Below are positions 17,512 through 26,833 of a stretch of 64,000 nucleotides of DNA, piece by piece. Under the pieces are notes generated by a model that was not told the DNA's origin, did no database searches, and saw nothing but the letters and a program-made list of their open reading frames with translations. Numbering within the stretch: position 1 is the stretch's first letter; each line of letters opens with the position of its first letter. A program made the translations under genes and the position numbers. Origin of the DNA: an uncultured Pseudomonadota bacterium (lineage in GTDB: Bacteria; Pseudomonadota; Alphaproteobacteria; RF32; CAG-239); assembly GCA_949286215.1 (NCBI GenBank), contig CASDYX010000006.1:1-64000 (forward strand). Direction: 5' to 3'.

Positions 17512-18423
17512 CTATCTTTTTTCGGGTTTGCCGTTGATGAGAATTTTTTTGAGTTGACGGTCGTCAAGTGATTGATATTCCTCTAAAGCGGCCGTGACAA
17601 CAGCACCGAAAATTACAACAGCCCAGACCAGATACATCCAAATTAAAAATACAGGAATCGTTGCTAAAGCTCCATAGAGTATTTTATATGTAACGGTCAT
17701 GGAGAAAAAGATACTAAAGCCTTTTCTTAAAACCCAGAATAAAATGACGGCAATGAGCGAGCCCACAAAAGCATTTTTGATGCGGACTTTTTTGTTGGGA
17801 ACCAAAACGTAAACCAACATCAGCAAAGCCATATTGATGATGGACGGTAAGAGATTACTCAGCATGATGCTGCCGGATTCAATTTCATTGGGCATGAATT
17901 TTTGTAAGGTAAATAAATAGCCTCTCAGAGAAAATGTGGCGCCCAAAAGTAAAGGGCCAAGTGTAATAACTGTCCAATATAAGGTGATTTTGGTGGTAAA
18001 ACGGCGAGGGCGGTTTACTTTAAATATAAAGTTGAGGCTGTTTTCAATTGTGGATAACAAGAGAATCGCCGTAATGGCCAAACCTACTACGCCAATGGTG
18101 GTTAATTGTGCGGCCGCATTTACAAATTCAGATAAATATTGGCTGATTTCCTGCTCAATTGCGGGAATGAAGTTTTGCATGAGAAATTCTTCAATTTGTA
18201 CACGGGCGCTACTGAAAACCGGAAAGGCTGAAAAAATTGCCAAACCTATGGCTAACAATGGTACGATTGCGATAAGTGAGGTGTAGCTCAGAGAGGCTGC
18301 AACCCTAAATATTGTGTCATTCTTTGCGCGCTTTGCTAGAAAATATAAGAATTCTCCCGTAGTCTTCAGCGAGGGGATAATTCTTGTTTTTAGCATGGTT
18401 TCGAGAAGAGTTTTCCAATACAT
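17512..18423 (-). CDS. YihY/BrkB family inner-membrane protein, 303 aa
   Basis: Polytopic membrane protein with about six helices and the family hallmark near residues 40-60 (RVAASLSYTSLIAIVPLLAIG). GPLLLGATFSLRGYLF and IWMYLVWAVVIFGAVVTA are further conserved blocks. The family was once annotated ribonuclease BN; that activity belongs to a different protein, and the true role of YihY/BrkB is uncertain. Single gene, divergent from fabI. Confidence 0.9.
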   Translation of the reverse strand: MYWKTLLETMLKTRIIPSLKTTGEFLYFLAKRAKNDTIFRVAASLSYTSLIAIVPLLAIGLAIFSAFPVFSSARVQIEEFLMQNFIPAIEQEISQYLSEFVNAAAQLTTIGVVGLAITAILLLSTIENSLNFIFKVNRPRRFTTKITLYWTVITLGPLLLGATFSLRGYLFTLQKFMPNEIESGSIMLSNLLPSIINMALLMLVYVLVPNKKVRIKNAFVGSLIAVILFWVLRKGFSIFFSMTVTYKILYGALATIPVFLIWMYLVWAVVIFGAVVTAALEEYQSLDDRQLKKILINGKPEKR

Positions 18424-18442
18424 ACCAACCTCACAAAAAAAA

Positions 18443-18471
18443 TTGTTTACAAACTGAGCATAATTTATTAA
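18443..18471 (+). promoter_or_regulatory. Possible promoter of fabI
   Basis: TTGTTT (18443-18448), 17 bases, TATTAA (18466-18471), about 60 bases before the fabI ATG. Weak match in a very AT-rich stretch. Confidence 0.3.
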
Positions 18472-18532
18472 ATACCTAGTATATTAATTTAGTTTTTACA
18501 TTAAATTTTTTTATAAAGCAAAGGAAAATATT

Positions 18533-19363
18533 ATGACGACAGCTGCACCACTTATGGCAGGTAAAAAAGGTCTGATTATGGGCCTGGCTAATGATAAATC
18601 TATTGCTTGGGGTATTGCTCAGGCTTTGGATGCTCAGGGAGCACAAATTGCTTTCTCTTATCAAAATGAAGCTTTGGAAAAAAGAGTTAAACCTTTGTCA
18701 GAGACTTTGAGCTTTGAGCCGACTCTGATTCAATGCGATGTTACCGACTCTGCCAGCGTGGAAGCTTGCTTTAAAGAATTAGGTGAAAAATGGGGTAAAA
18801 TTGACTTCGTTGTTCACGCTATTGCCTTTTCTGATAAAAATGAACTCAAAGGTCGTACAATCGATACGACTTTGCCGAACTTCCTGAACACTATGCATAT
18901 TTCTTGCTATTCTTTGCTCGAAACTTGCCGTTGTGCTTCTCCTTATATGAGTGAAAATGGTTCTATCGTTACTTTGACCTATTTGGGTGGTGAAAGAACT
19001 TTGCCTAACTACAATATTATGGGTGTGGCTAAAGCTGCTTTGGAAGCTGCCGTTCGTTATGCTGCTGTTGATATGGGTCAACAAGGTGTTCGTGTTAATG
19101 CTGTTTCTGCTGGCCCGATTAAGACTTTGGCTGCTTCAGGAATCGGCGATTTCCGTAAAATTTTGCGTTGGAACGAACTCAATGCTCCTTTGCAACGTAA
19201 CGTTACTCAAGAAGAAGTCGGTCGTGCTGCTTTGGCTTTGCTTTCTCCTTTGGGTGAAGCTATTACCGGTGAAGTTTTGCACGTTGATGCCGGCTACCAT
19301 GTTGTTGGTATGGTTTCTTTGAAAAATGCTCACGAATCCGGTCAGGTTCTTTCCGAATTCTAA
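18533..19363 (+). CDS. fabI: Enoyl-[acyl-carrier-protein] reductase (NADH), 276 aa
   Basis: Last step of the fatty-acid elongation cycle, reducing trans-2-enoyl-ACP. An atypical short-chain dehydrogenase with the FabI nucleotide loop GLANDKSIAWGIA. The catalytic residues Tyr150, Tyr160 and Lys167 are at exactly +4 relative to E. coli FabI Tyr146/Tyr156/Lys163. SAGPIKTLAASGI is the substrate-loop block. An AAAGGAAAA precedes the start. A strong terminator follows, so it is monocistronic. Confidence 0.96.
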   Translation: MTTAAPLMAGKKGLIMGLANDKSIAWGIAQALDAQGAQIAFSYQNEALEKRVKPLSETLSFEPTLIQCDVTDSASVEACFKELGEKWGKIDFVVHAIAFSDKNELKGRTIDTTLPNFLNTMHISCYSLLETCRCASPYMSENGSIVTLTYLGGERTLPNYNIMGVAKAALEAAVRYAAVDMGQQGVRVNAVSAGPIKTLAASGIGDFRKILRWNELNAPLQRNVTQEEVGRAALALLSPLGEAITGEVLHVDAGYHVVGMVSLKNAHESGQVLSEF

Positions 19364-19381
19364 GTAATTCTTACTAAAATT

Positions 19382-19418
19382 AGAAGCCGTACCTCTTAAG
19401 AAGTACGGCTTCTTTTTT
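19382..19418 (+). terminator. Terminator of fabI
   Basis: AGAAGCCGTAC/GTACGGCTTCT stem followed by six T, 19 bases after the fabI stop. Confidence 0.9.
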
Positions 19419-19502
19419 ATGACTTGTGGAAAATCAAAGATTTGCTTGAGATAAGCAAGGGAGCGCTTATATTCTAATAAGAATGTAAATTGTGAGGTTT
19501 AA

Positions 19503-21314
19503 ATGAAATTTAAAAGTCCTTTTCCCGAAATTAAAGCAATTACTAAGAAGTATGCTTCTTCGGCTTTGGTATGGAAAACAACGGTTTATGCTTTGGCATT
19601 ATTCGGTGTTATCGTTTTATTGCTTTTGTTTTTGTTGTTGAATATGTTGGGTGGAACGGGAAATATTGTTCCTAATGTTCCTAAAAATACGGTTTTAACA
19701 CTCGATTTGGGTCAAAATTATCCGGAAATGCGGGTTGATGACTTATGGGCTGAGCTGAGTGAGGTTCCTCAAAATTCTTTTTATGACCTCATTAAAGCAA
19801 TTAATATTGCGGCAATGGATCATCGTGTCAGTGCTATTGTGGCAAAGATTAGCGAAACTCCTTTAGGGTTGGCGCAAATTCAAGATTTGCGTAGTGCGTT
19901 AGAGGCTTTTCGGTCAACCGGAAAAAAGGCATATCTGTATTCTGCGGGAATGGGCAATTTCGGTGGAGGTACAAATGAGTATTATTTGGCCTCGGCTTTT
20001 GATGAAATTTGGATGCAACCTAACAGTGAAATTGGTATTACGGGCTTAAATATTGAAATTCCTTTCTTTAAGCAATTATTGGCAAAATTTGGGGTTGAGG
20101 CTGATTTTTATGCCAGACATGAATATAAAAATGCGGCGGCGTCGCTCGTGAATAGTTCTTTTTCTAAGCCTTATCGCGAAGAAATGACTAAACTCGGTCA
20201 AGGATTGTTCTCACAAATGGTGAAAGACATTGCTAAAAGCCGAAATATTTCAGAAAAGGATTTGGTGAAATTGGTTAATCAGGCACCAATTTCGGCCGAA
20301 AGGGGTAAAAAAGTCGGTTTGGTGGACAAGGTTGCTTATCAAACGGCTTTGTTTGAGCATGTTTTGGATAAAACCAAGGGGACGCTGTTGAATATATCGG
20401 ATTATATTTACAGTATTGAGAGTAATGATGAAAAAGTACCGACAGTGGCGTTTGTGGTTGTGGACGGAACAATTAGTGAAGGACTAAGTTACACTAACCC
20501 AATGCAAGGTGAAAATGTTGCGGGAACGGAAACTTTTATGAAACAGCTTGATGATATTGCTAATAATAAATATGTGAAAGCGGTTGTAGTACGTGTGAAT
20601 AGTCCGGGAGGAAGTTATACCGCAGCTAATGAAATGTGGAATGCTCTGGAAAATTTAAAGAAAAAGAAAAAACTGCCAATCGTGGTGTCAATGAGCGATT
20701 ATGCGGCAAGCGGCGGGTATTTTGTGGCTTTGGCCGGAGATAAAATTATTGCCGAACCTTCAACTTTAACCGGTTCAATCGGAGTATTGGGCGGTAAGTT
20801 TGTGCTGAAAGATTTATGGAAAAAGCTCAATGTTAATTGGGGAAATATTAAGTTTGGTGATAATGCCGGCGTGTTGTCGGTTAATCAGAAATTTTCGCCC
20901 GCAGAAAAGAGAGCTTTTAATGCTTCACTTGACAGAGTTTATAAAGATTTTACGCAAAAAGTCTCTGATGCGCGCGGAATTTCTTTGAAAGAGTTGGATA
21001 AGTTAGCAAGAGGGCGGGTGTGGACCGGTTCTCAGGCTCAGGCAAAAGGTTTGGTTGATGAAATTGGCGGAATTGATAAAGCTGTGGCTTGGGCAAAAAA
21101 ATTAGCCAATATTGCTCCTAAAAGCAGCTTTAGTATTCTCTACTATCCAAAACCAAAGACTTTGCAGGAAAAATTGGCTGAATTTATGGGAATGGAGCCT
21201 AAAATTGCCGTGAATAAGATGATAAGTCAAATGGGGCTTGATATTCAGTCGGTTAATGTGTTACAAAGACTAAAATATGATACGGTGTTACCACCATTTA
21301 AATTAAATATGTAG
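19503..21314 (+). CDS. sppA: Signal peptide peptidase SppA, 67K type, 603 aa
   Basis: Membrane-anchored serine protease that degrades released signal peptides in the periplasm. One N-terminal helix (about residues 25-50) precedes tandem S49 domains. The Ser-Lys dyad is split across the two halves: Lys209 (HEYKN) in the first and Ser403 (YAASGGYF) in the second, as in E. coli SppA, where the lysine is also 209. VVVRVNSPGGSYTA is the oxyanion-side block. Length equals the long form. Ten bases before gatC, so probably the first gene of sppA-gatCAB. Confidence 0.94.
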   Translation: MKFKSPFPEIKAITKKYASSALVWKTTVYALALFGVIVLLLLFLLLNMLGGTGNIVPNVPKNTVLTLDLGQNYPEMRVDDLWAELSEVPQNSFYDLIKAINIAAMDHRVSAIVAKISETPLGLAQIQDLRSALEAFRSTGKKAYLYSAGMGNFGGGTNEYYLASAFDEIWMQPNSEIGITGLNIEIPFFKQLLAKFGVEADFYARHEYKNAAASLVNSSFSKPYREEMTKLGQGLFSQMVKDIAKSRNISEKDLVKLVNQAPISAERGKKVGLVDKVAYQTALFEHVLDKTKGTLLNISDYIYSIESNDEKVPTVAFVVVDGTISEGLSYTNPMQGENVAGTETFMKQLDDIANNKYVKAVVVRVNSPGGSYTAANEMWNALENLKKKKKLPIVVSMSDYAASGGYFVALAGDKIIAEPSTLTGSIGVLGGKFVLKDLWKKLNVNWGNIKFGDNAGVLSVNQKFSPAEKRAFNASLDRVYKDFTQKVSDARGISLKELDKLARGRVWTGSQAQAKGLVDEIGGIDKAVAWAKKLANIAPKSSFSILYYPKPKTLQEKLAEFMGMEPKIAVNKMISQMGLDIQSVNVLQRLKYDTVLPPFKLNM

Positions 21315-21324
21315 GAAGAAAACA

Positions 21325-21612
21325 ATGGCCATAGATCAGGAAACTGTAAAAAGAGTGGCATTCTTGTCACGTTTGAAAATTGAAGATGATAAAATTCAGA
21401 CAACTGAAAAAGAATTTAATAAAATTCTTAATTGGGTAGAACAACTCAATGAGGTTAATACCGATAATGTGGAACCGTTAGTATCGGTGAACGAGAGTTA
21501 TATTACATGCAGAGAAGATAAAGTAACCGAAGGAAACCAAGCTCAAGCGGTATTGGCTAATGCTCCTCAAGCTGAGTACGGCTATTTTGTTGTGCCGAAA
21601 GTTGTTGAATAA
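21325..21612 (+). CDS. gatC: Glu/Asp-tRNA amidotransferase subunit C, 95 aa
   Basis: Small stabilising subunit of the GatCAB complex that converts Glu-tRNA(Gln)/Asp-tRNA(Asn) to the amidated forms. Typical features are VKRVAFLSRLKIEDD, a central LNWVEQLNEVNTDNVEPL and the C-terminal YFVVPKVVE. It has a GGAAGAA Shine-Dalgarno and precedes gatA by 27 bases. Confidence 0.95.
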   Translation: MAIDQETVKRVAFLSRLKIEDDKIQTTEKEFNKILNWVEQLNEVNTDNVEPLVSVNESYITCREDKVTEGNQAQAVLANAPQAEYGYFVVPKVVE

Positions 21613-21639
21613 ATTTTGAACGTGTAGAAAGTAAATACA

Positions 21640-23094
21640 ATGACAGATATTACAAAATTAACGATTGCAGAAACCCGTGACGGGTTAAAATCAAAACAGT
21701 TTTCGGCAACGGAAGTTGCAAAAGCCTATATCAAATCGATGGAAGATAACCGTCGATATAATGCTTATGTGTTGGAAACGCCTGAGGTGGCTCTGGAACA
21801 AGCTAAAATTTCCGAAGCAAAATACCAAAACGGAACTCAAGGTGCTTTGGAAGGTATTCCTTTGGGAATTAAGGATTTGTTTTGCACTAAAGGAATTCGT
21901 ACCACCGCTTGTTCACATATTTTAGAGGGGTTTGTTCCGCAATATGAATCAACCGTTACTTCTAAGTTGCTTGAAGCCGGTGCTTGCGTTTTGGGTAAAC
22001 TAAACATGGATGAGTTTGCAATGGGCGGAAGTAACGAAACCAGTTATTTCGGTCCGGTGGTTAACCCATGGAGCAAAGATAAAGATTTAGTTGCCGGAGG
22101 TTCTTCTGGTGGTTCGGCTGCGGCTGTGGCTGCTAATATGTGTGCTGCTGCTACAGGTACAGATACCGGTGGATCTATTCGTCAGCCATCTGCTTTTTGC
22201 GGTGTAACAGGAATTAAACCGACTTATGGTCGTTGTTCTCGTTACGGTATCATTGCGTTTGCTTCCTCTTTAGACCAAGCCGGTCCGATTGCCAAAGATG
22301 TGCGTGATGCCGCTATCTTATTAAAAGCAATGTCGGGATATGATGCTAAAGATTCGACTTCGACTAATGTTTCTGTTCCTGATTTTGAGGCCTTTTTGAA
22401 CCAAGATATTAGAGGACTTAAAATTGGTATTCCTGCCGAATATCGTCCCGATGGATTAAATGAAGAAATTGCCGCTTATTGGGATAAGGGTGTGGAAATG
22501 CTCAAAGAAAGAGGCGCTGAAATTGTTGATATTTCTTTGCCTCATGCAAAATATGCTTTGGCGGCTTATTATATTATTGCGCCGGCTGAGGCTTCTTCTA
22601 ACTTGGCAAGATATGATGGTATTCGTTACGGATTGAGAGTTCCGGGACAACATTTGGATGATTTGTATATCAATACCCGTACAGAAGGTTTTGGGGCAGA
22701 AGTCAAACGCCGTATTATGATTGGTACATATGTTTTGTCTGCCGGATATTATGATGCTTATTACCTTAAAGCTCAAAAAATTCGTCAGCTTATTCGCCAA
22801 GATTTTGTGAAGGCTTTTGAAAAATGTGATGCGATTTTAACCCCGACAGCTCCGACGGCTGCTTTCCCAATCGGGGATAAGTCCATGCTTGAAAATCCGA
22901 TTAATATGTATTTGAACGATGTGTTTACCGTTTCGGTTAACTTGGCAGGATTGCCAGGGCTGAGCTTGCCAATCGGTTTGTCAAAAGCCGGATTGCCTTT
23001 GGGCTTGCAAGTTATCGGTAAGGCGTTTGATGAGGTAACAATCTTCAAAGTTGCCAGTGCGTTGGAAAAAGATGCTGCTTTTGTGAGGAAATAA
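21640..23094 (+). CDS. gatA: Glu/Asp-tRNA amidotransferase subunit A, 484 aa
   Basis: Glutaminase subunit of GatCAB; generates ammonia from glutamine. Amidase-signature enzyme with Lys78 (GIKDLF), the cis-Ser in GGSSGGSA (residues 153-160) and the nucleophile Ser179 (TDTGGSIR), all intact. Full length. The stop is two bases before the gatB ATG. Confidence 0.97.
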   Translation: MTDITKLTIAETRDGLKSKQFSATEVAKAYIKSMEDNRRYNAYVLETPEVALEQAKISEAKYQNGTQGALEGIPLGIKDLFCTKGIRTTACSHILEGFVPQYESTVTSKLLEAGACVLGKLNMDEFAMGGSNETSYFGPVVNPWSKDKDLVAGGSSGGSAAAVAANMCAAATGTDTGGSIRQPSAFCGVTGIKPTYGRCSRYGIIAFASSLDQAGPIAKDVRDAAILLKAMSGYDAKDSTSTNVSVPDFEAFLNQDIRGLKIGIPAEYRPDGLNEEIAAYWDKGVEMLKERGAEIVDISLPHAKYALAAYYIIAPAEASSNLARYDGIRYGLRVPGQHLDDLYINTRTEGFGAEVKRRIMIGTYVLSAGYYDAYYLKAQKIRQLIRQDFVKAFEKCDAILTPTAPTAAFPIGDKSMLENPINMYLNDVFTVSVNLAGLPGLSLPIGLSKAGLPLGLQVIGKAFDEVTIFKVASALEKDAAFVRK

Positions 23095-23096
23095 AG

Positions 23097-24551
23097 ATGA
23101 GTGAATATGTGATTGAAACAGCTAAAGGAAAATGGGAACTTATCTGCGGGTTGGAAATTCACTGCCAGATTATTTCTAAATCAAAAATGTATAGCGGGGC
23201 TTCGACCGAATATGGTGCCGACCCAAACGAGCATGTCTCCTTTATTGATGCCGGAATGCCGGGAATGCTCCCAACCTTGAATATGGAATGTGTGCATCAG
23301 GCGGTTAAAACCGGTTTGGGCTTAAATGCCAAAATTAATAAATATTCTGCTTTTGCGCGCAAAAACTATTTTTATGCCGATTTGCCGCAGGGATATCAGA
23401 TTACACAATTCCAATATCCGATTGTGGGTGAGGGAAAAGTTAGTATCGATTTGGAAGACGGAACAACCAAGGATATCGGTATTGAAAGAATGCATATTGA
23501 GCAAGATGCCGGTAAGTCAATCCATGATTTGGACCCTAAAAAAACCTTTATTGACTTGAACAGAGCAGGGGTCGGATTAATGGAAATCGTGACTAAACCT
23601 GATTTTCGTTCTCCGGAAGAAGCCGGTGCCTTTTTGAAAAAATTACGCTCCATTGTGCGCTATTTGGGAACTTGCGACGGTAATATGGATGAAGGCTCAA
23701 TGCGTTGCGATGTTAACGTATCCGTTCGTCCGTATGGCTCTGATGAACTGAGATGTCGTTGTGAGATGAAAAACGTGAACTCCGTTAAGTTTGTTATGCA
23801 AACTATTGAAAACGAAGCAAAACGCCATGTCGAAGTTTATGAAAACGGTGGCACTATTGAGCAAGAAACTCGCAAATTTGACCCAACAACGGGACAAACA
23901 GAGTTATTGCGCAAGAAAGAATATGCTCATGATTATCGCTATTTCCCTGAGCCGGATTTGTTGCCTTTGATGTTGAGCGATGAATATATTGAGCAAACCA
24001 AAAAAGATTTGGTTGAATTGCCGGATGCTAAAAAAGCACGCTTTGTCAATGAGCTCGGCTTGACAAAGTATGATGCCATGGTGATTTGCGAAAACAAAGA
24101 AACAGCCGATTTCTTTGAAAAAGCAGCTCAAGGACAAGATGCTAAAAAGGTTGCTAACTGGTTGATGGGCGATTTCTTTGCCATGCTCAATAAAAAAGGT
24201 TTGAGTATTCAAGAAAGTCCGATTTCGGCGCAAAATTTAGGTGCTTTGGTCGGACTTATTACCAAAAACGTAATTTCGGGCAAAATTGCTAAAGATGTCT
24301 TTGAGATTATGGCAGAAACCGGCGAATCTCCTGAAAAAATCGTTGAAGAAAAAGGTTTAAAACAAGTTACAGATACCGGTGCTATTGAGGCTATTGTTGA
24401 TAAAGTATTGGCTGATAATCCGGATAATGTTGCAGCTTATCGTGGTGGTAAGCAAGGACTTATGGGGTGGTTTGTCGGACAAGTTATGAAACAAAGCCAA
24501 GGTAAAGCTAATCCTGCAGTCGTTAATGAATTGTTGAAGAAGAAACTTTAA
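23097..24551 (+). CDS. gatB: Glu/Asp-tRNA amidotransferase subunit B, 484 aa
   Basis: Kinase/transamidase subunit that activates and amidates the misacylated tRNA. It starts with the family block [13 protein letters not shown] and contains [33 protein letters not shown] and a C-terminal YqeY-like tail domain ([21 protein letters not shown] split across its end). Last gene of the sppA-gatCAB group. Confidence 0.97.
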   Translation: MSEYVIETAKGKWELICGLEIHCQIISKSKMYSGASTEYGADPNEHVSFIDAGMPGMLPTLNMECVHQAVKTGLGLNAKINKYSAFARKNYFYADLPQGYQITQFQYPIVGEGKVSIDLEDGTTKDIGIERMHIEQDAGKSIHDLDPKKTFIDLNRAGVGLMEIVTKPDFRSPEEAGAFLKKLRSIVRYLGTCDGNMDEGSMRCDVNVSVRPYGSDELRCRCEMKNVNSVKFVMQTIENEAKRHVEVYENGGTIEQETRKFDPTTGQTELLRKKEYAHDYRYFPEPDLLPLMLSDEYIEQTKKDLVELPDAKKARFVNELGLTKYDAMVICENKETADFFEKAAQGQDAKKVANWLMGDFFAMLNKKGLSIQESPISAQNLGALVGLITKNVISGKIAKDVFEIMAETGESPEKIVEEKGLKQVTDTGAIEAIVDKVLADNPDNVAAYRGGKQGLMGWFVGQVMKQSQGKANPAVVNELLKKKL

Positions 24552-24596
24552 GATATTTGGTAACTGATTGAAAAATGTAAATATTTTGGTGGATTC

Positions 24597-25541
24597 ATGT
24601 TTGATCTCGTTGGAATGGGAAACGCAATTGTTGATTTGACGACAAAGGCTTCAGAGAATCAGGCCTTTATGAATATGTCTCAAGTCAATAAAGGTGGGTA
24701 TTTTCATACTCGAGAAGATGAATTTGAAGAAATATTACATTTTTCAAAAGGTTATGAAGTCAGTGCCGGAGGTTCGGTTGCAAATTCACTCAAGGCTTTT
24801 GCAGCTTTGGGTGGGCAGGCTTGTTTTATTGGTAAAATAGGCATGGATAAATTTGGTAAATTATTTACCGATGGTTTAAGGGCATTTGACATTACTCCCG
24901 GTTTGATGATTGACAAAGACGAGGCAACCGGATGTTCGGTGGTTTTGGTGCATGAAGATGGTGAAAAGTCAATTTGTGCCAAAAGACGGGCAACTAAGAT
25001 TATTCCATACAAGGGGATTAATTGGGATTTGGCTGAAGAAACGCGTTGTTTGTTTTTGGAAGGTTATTGGCTGGATGATAACCTGTTAACAGTCAAAAAA
25101 ATTATCAATAAAGCTAAAGATAGCTTTATTAAAGTCGCGTTTACTCTTGCGGATCCCATGGTGGTGGAAAGACATCAGGACTTTTTTGCTAAATATATGA
25201 AGTCGATTGATGTTTTAATCGGTAATGAAAACGAATTTATGGTTCTTGGCAATCTTGCTTTGCCTCCTTTGGCAGTGAAAACTTGCGGAGACAGAGGTGT
25301 TGATGTTTATCAAAGCGGAAAATGGATGCATTTTGATGCGTTGAAAATAACAAAAGTGGAGAATACTTCAGGGGCGGGAGATGCTTTTGCCGGAGGGTTC
25401 TTATTTGGTTATTTACATCATTTTGAATTAGAGAAAGCCGTTCGGCTTGGACAAGAGTGTGCTTTAGATGTTTTGGCAAAAGTTGGAGCGCATGTGTCGG
25501 AAGATTTGAAATCAAAATTGGTAAAACAGGGGTTATTATGA
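24597..25541 (+). CDS. PfkB-family sugar/nucleoside kinase, adenosine-kinase-like, 314 aa
   Basis: Ribokinase-fold kinase. N-terminal GMGNAIVDL and AGGSVANSLKAFAALGG are the PfkB signature-1 region. TSGAGDAFAGGFLFG near the C-terminus carries the anion hole and catalytic Asp262. The overall pattern (DPMVVERH, VLIGNENEF) resembles the adenosine-kinase-like group common in alphaproteobacteria; the substrate is unproven. Stop overlaps the start of the ZIP transporter (ATGA), so the two are co-translated. Confidence 0.9.
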   Translation: MFDLVGMGNAIVDLTTKASENQAFMNMSQVNKGGYFHTREDEFEEILHFSKGYEVSAGGSVANSLKAFAALGGQACFIGKIGMDKFGKLFTDGLRAFDITPGLMIDKDEATGCSVVLVHEDGEKSICAKRRATKIIPYKGINWDLAEETRCLFLEGYWLDDNLLTVKKIINKAKDSFIKVAFTLADPMVVERHQDFFAKYMKSIDVLIGNENEFMVLGNLALPPLAVKTCGDRGVDVYQSGKWMHFDALKITKVENTSGAGDAFAGGFLFGYLHHFELEKAVRLGQECALDVLAKVGAHVSEDLKSKLVKQGLL

Positions 25542-26314
25542 GTCATTTGTTGATTGATGGTGTGTTGGCGGCAATTTTTACCAGCTTATTTGCCGGATTT
25601 GGTGGTTTGTTGATTTTTTGTAAGAAAAAATATAGCAAGCATAATATTGATTTTATGCTTAATATTGCGGCCGGAATTATGTTGGCGTCTTCTGTGTTTA
25701 CCTTATTGGCTCCGGCAGTAGCGCATTTGAATGAGGTCGAGCCTAATCGTTACATTAGCGGATTGTTGATTATTTTGGCAATTTTGCTTGGCGTCGGGCT
25801 GATTTGGGTGTTGCATGCCATTATTCCTCATGAGCACGAAACAACGGGTAAGCACGGGGAACAAGCTATTGATATGCAAAGTTCATTGTTGTTTATCTTT
25901 GCAATCGCAATTCACAAATTGCCCGAAGGGTTGGCTGTGGGTGTGGCTTATGCCGGACATCAACTTTTTGACCCAACGGCATTAGTGATTGGTATGGCTT
26001 TGCAGAATATTCCTGAAGGATTGATGATTGCTATTTCACTAGTTGCAATTGATTTTTCACGAGGGAAGGCGGCTCTTTTGGCAATGCTGAGTGGTTTAAT
26101 GCAGCCCATTGGAGCCGTATTGGGAATTATGGCAACAGGTTTTGGTCCGGCTTTCGTTCCATTGGGAATGGCTATGGCTGGTGGAATTATGCTGTTCGTA
26201 ATTATTAACGAGGTTTTGCCCGAAACGGCTATGCACAGAAATGAAGAAAAGCGTTCTGCCGCAATTTTAGGAGGTTTTATCTTTATGACCTATTTGAGTG
26301 TGGTGTTGGGATAG
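25538..26314 (+). CDS. ZIP family divalent metal transporter, 258 aa
   Basis: Eight-helix inner-membrane zinc/iron importer-type permease, ZupT/GufA-like. Helix IV carries HKLPEG (His126) and helix V QNIPEG (from Gln156), the paired metal-binding motifs of the family. A short His-containing loop (HAIIPHEHETTGKHGEQ) precedes helix IV. The frame remains open upstream to 25457, but the ATG at 25538 overlapping the kinase stop and the start of helix I fits best. Confidence 0.9.
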   Translation: MSHLLIDGVLAAIFTSLFAGFGGLLIFCKKKYSKHNIDFMLNIAAGIMLASSVFTLLAPAVAHLNEVEPNRYISGLLIILAILLGVGLIWVLHAIIPHEHETTGKHGEQAIDMQSSLLFIFAIAIHKLPEGLAVGVAYAGHQLFDPTALVIGMALQNIPEGLMIAISLVAIDFSRGKAALLAMLSGLMQPIGAVLGIMATGFGPAFVPLGMAMAGGIMLFVIINEVLPETAMHRNEEKRSAAILGGFIFMTYLSVVLG

Positions 26315-26351
26315 ATTTTTTCTGTGATAAAATTGTAAAAAAGTGAAAATA

Positions 26352-26388
26352 GATATTGACGAGGGGAAAAAGATAATATATCAATATC
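26352..26388 (+). promoter_or_regulatory. Promoter of tRNA-Ser inside an inverted repeat
   Basis: TTGACG (26356-26361), 17 bases, TATCAA (26379-26384), 17 bases before the tRNA. The arms GATATTG (26352-26358) and CAATATC (26382-26388) form a perfect inverted repeat overlapping both hexamers. Confidence 0.5.
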
Positions 26389-26401
26389 CCCGTACCACAA
26401 T

Positions 26402-26489
26402 GGAGAGTTGGCAGAGTGGTAATGCAGCGGATTGCTAATCCGTCATCGTGAATAACGATGCACAGGTTCGAGTCCTGTACTCTCCGCCA
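26402..26489 (+). tRNA. tRNA-Ser(GCU)
   Basis: 88 nt class II tRNA with CCA encoded. Acceptor GGAGAGT pairs with ACTCTCC (26479-26485), discriminator G86. The anticodon loop reads TTGCTAA (anticodon GCU). A long variable arm (CATCGTGAATAACGATG) and the T arm CAGGTTCGAGTCCTG are present. Confidence 0.96.
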
Positions 26490-26491
26490 TT

Positions 26492-26528
26492 AAACAAAAG
26501 GCACCCTAGCAAAGGGTGCCTTTTGTTT
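26492..26528 (+). terminator. Terminator directly behind tRNA-Ser
   Basis: Perfect stem AAACAAAAGGCACCC/GGGTGCCTTTTGTTT with loop TAGCAAA; the right arm supplies the T-run. It starts three bases after the CCA. Confidence 0.88.
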
Positions 26529-26691
26529 AATGTTGTGAAGGTTGGAGCTCGAACCTGTAAGGTTCGGAGCGGATAGTTGGTGAAAACAAGTTTTGGACTT
26601 TAGTTGAAAACTTAAGTCCAAAATGCCGTTTGAACTTTACGGCGCGAGAAGGACCCGCTTGCGGGAGTATCCAGTCCTGTACTCTCCGCCA
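26529..26691 (+). ncRNA. Hairpin-rich spacer ending in a 19-nt copy of the tRNA-Ser 3' end
   Basis: Positions 26673-26691 (AGTCCTGTACTCTCCGCCA) are identical to the last 19 nt of tRNA-Ser (26471-26489), CCA included, 202 bases further on. The 144 bases between the first terminator and this copy carry four non-overlapping stems: GAACC/GGTTC (26551-26565), TTTTGGACTT/AAGTCCAAAA (26591-26623), GCCGT/ACGGC (26625-26643) and CCCGC/GCGGG (26654-26665). No plausible ORF. A terminator follows at once. Layout matches the E. coli tyrT/rtT repeats, where 178-bp units begin with 19 bp of tRNA-Tyr 3' end. That an RNA is made is inference. Confidence 0.55.
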
Positions 26692-26693
26692 CT

Positions 26694-26731
26694 AAAAGCC
26701 GCCTTTGAGAGTAGGCGGCTTTTGTATTGGA
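26694..26731 (+). terminator. Terminator, first copy of a duplicated 38-bp element
   Basis: Perfect stem AAAAGCCGCCT/AGGCGGCTTTT with loop TTGAGAGT, then TGTATTGGA. A copy with three mismatches lies at 27615-27652 on the far side of the HAD-like gene. Confidence 0.8.
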
Positions 26732-26833
26732 AATATTTTATTTCTTTTTGTCTTTTTTGTTGATTTTCACTTTGAATTGTGTTATTTTGGACAAAATTTC
26801 ATAAATAATATAAGTGGCAAAGGATATTTTATT

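Noticed and set aside
26694-26833. N-terminal extension of the HAD-like gene starting at 26705
   Set aside because: The added 43 residues would be translated from the terminator hairpin itself and lack a ribosome site.
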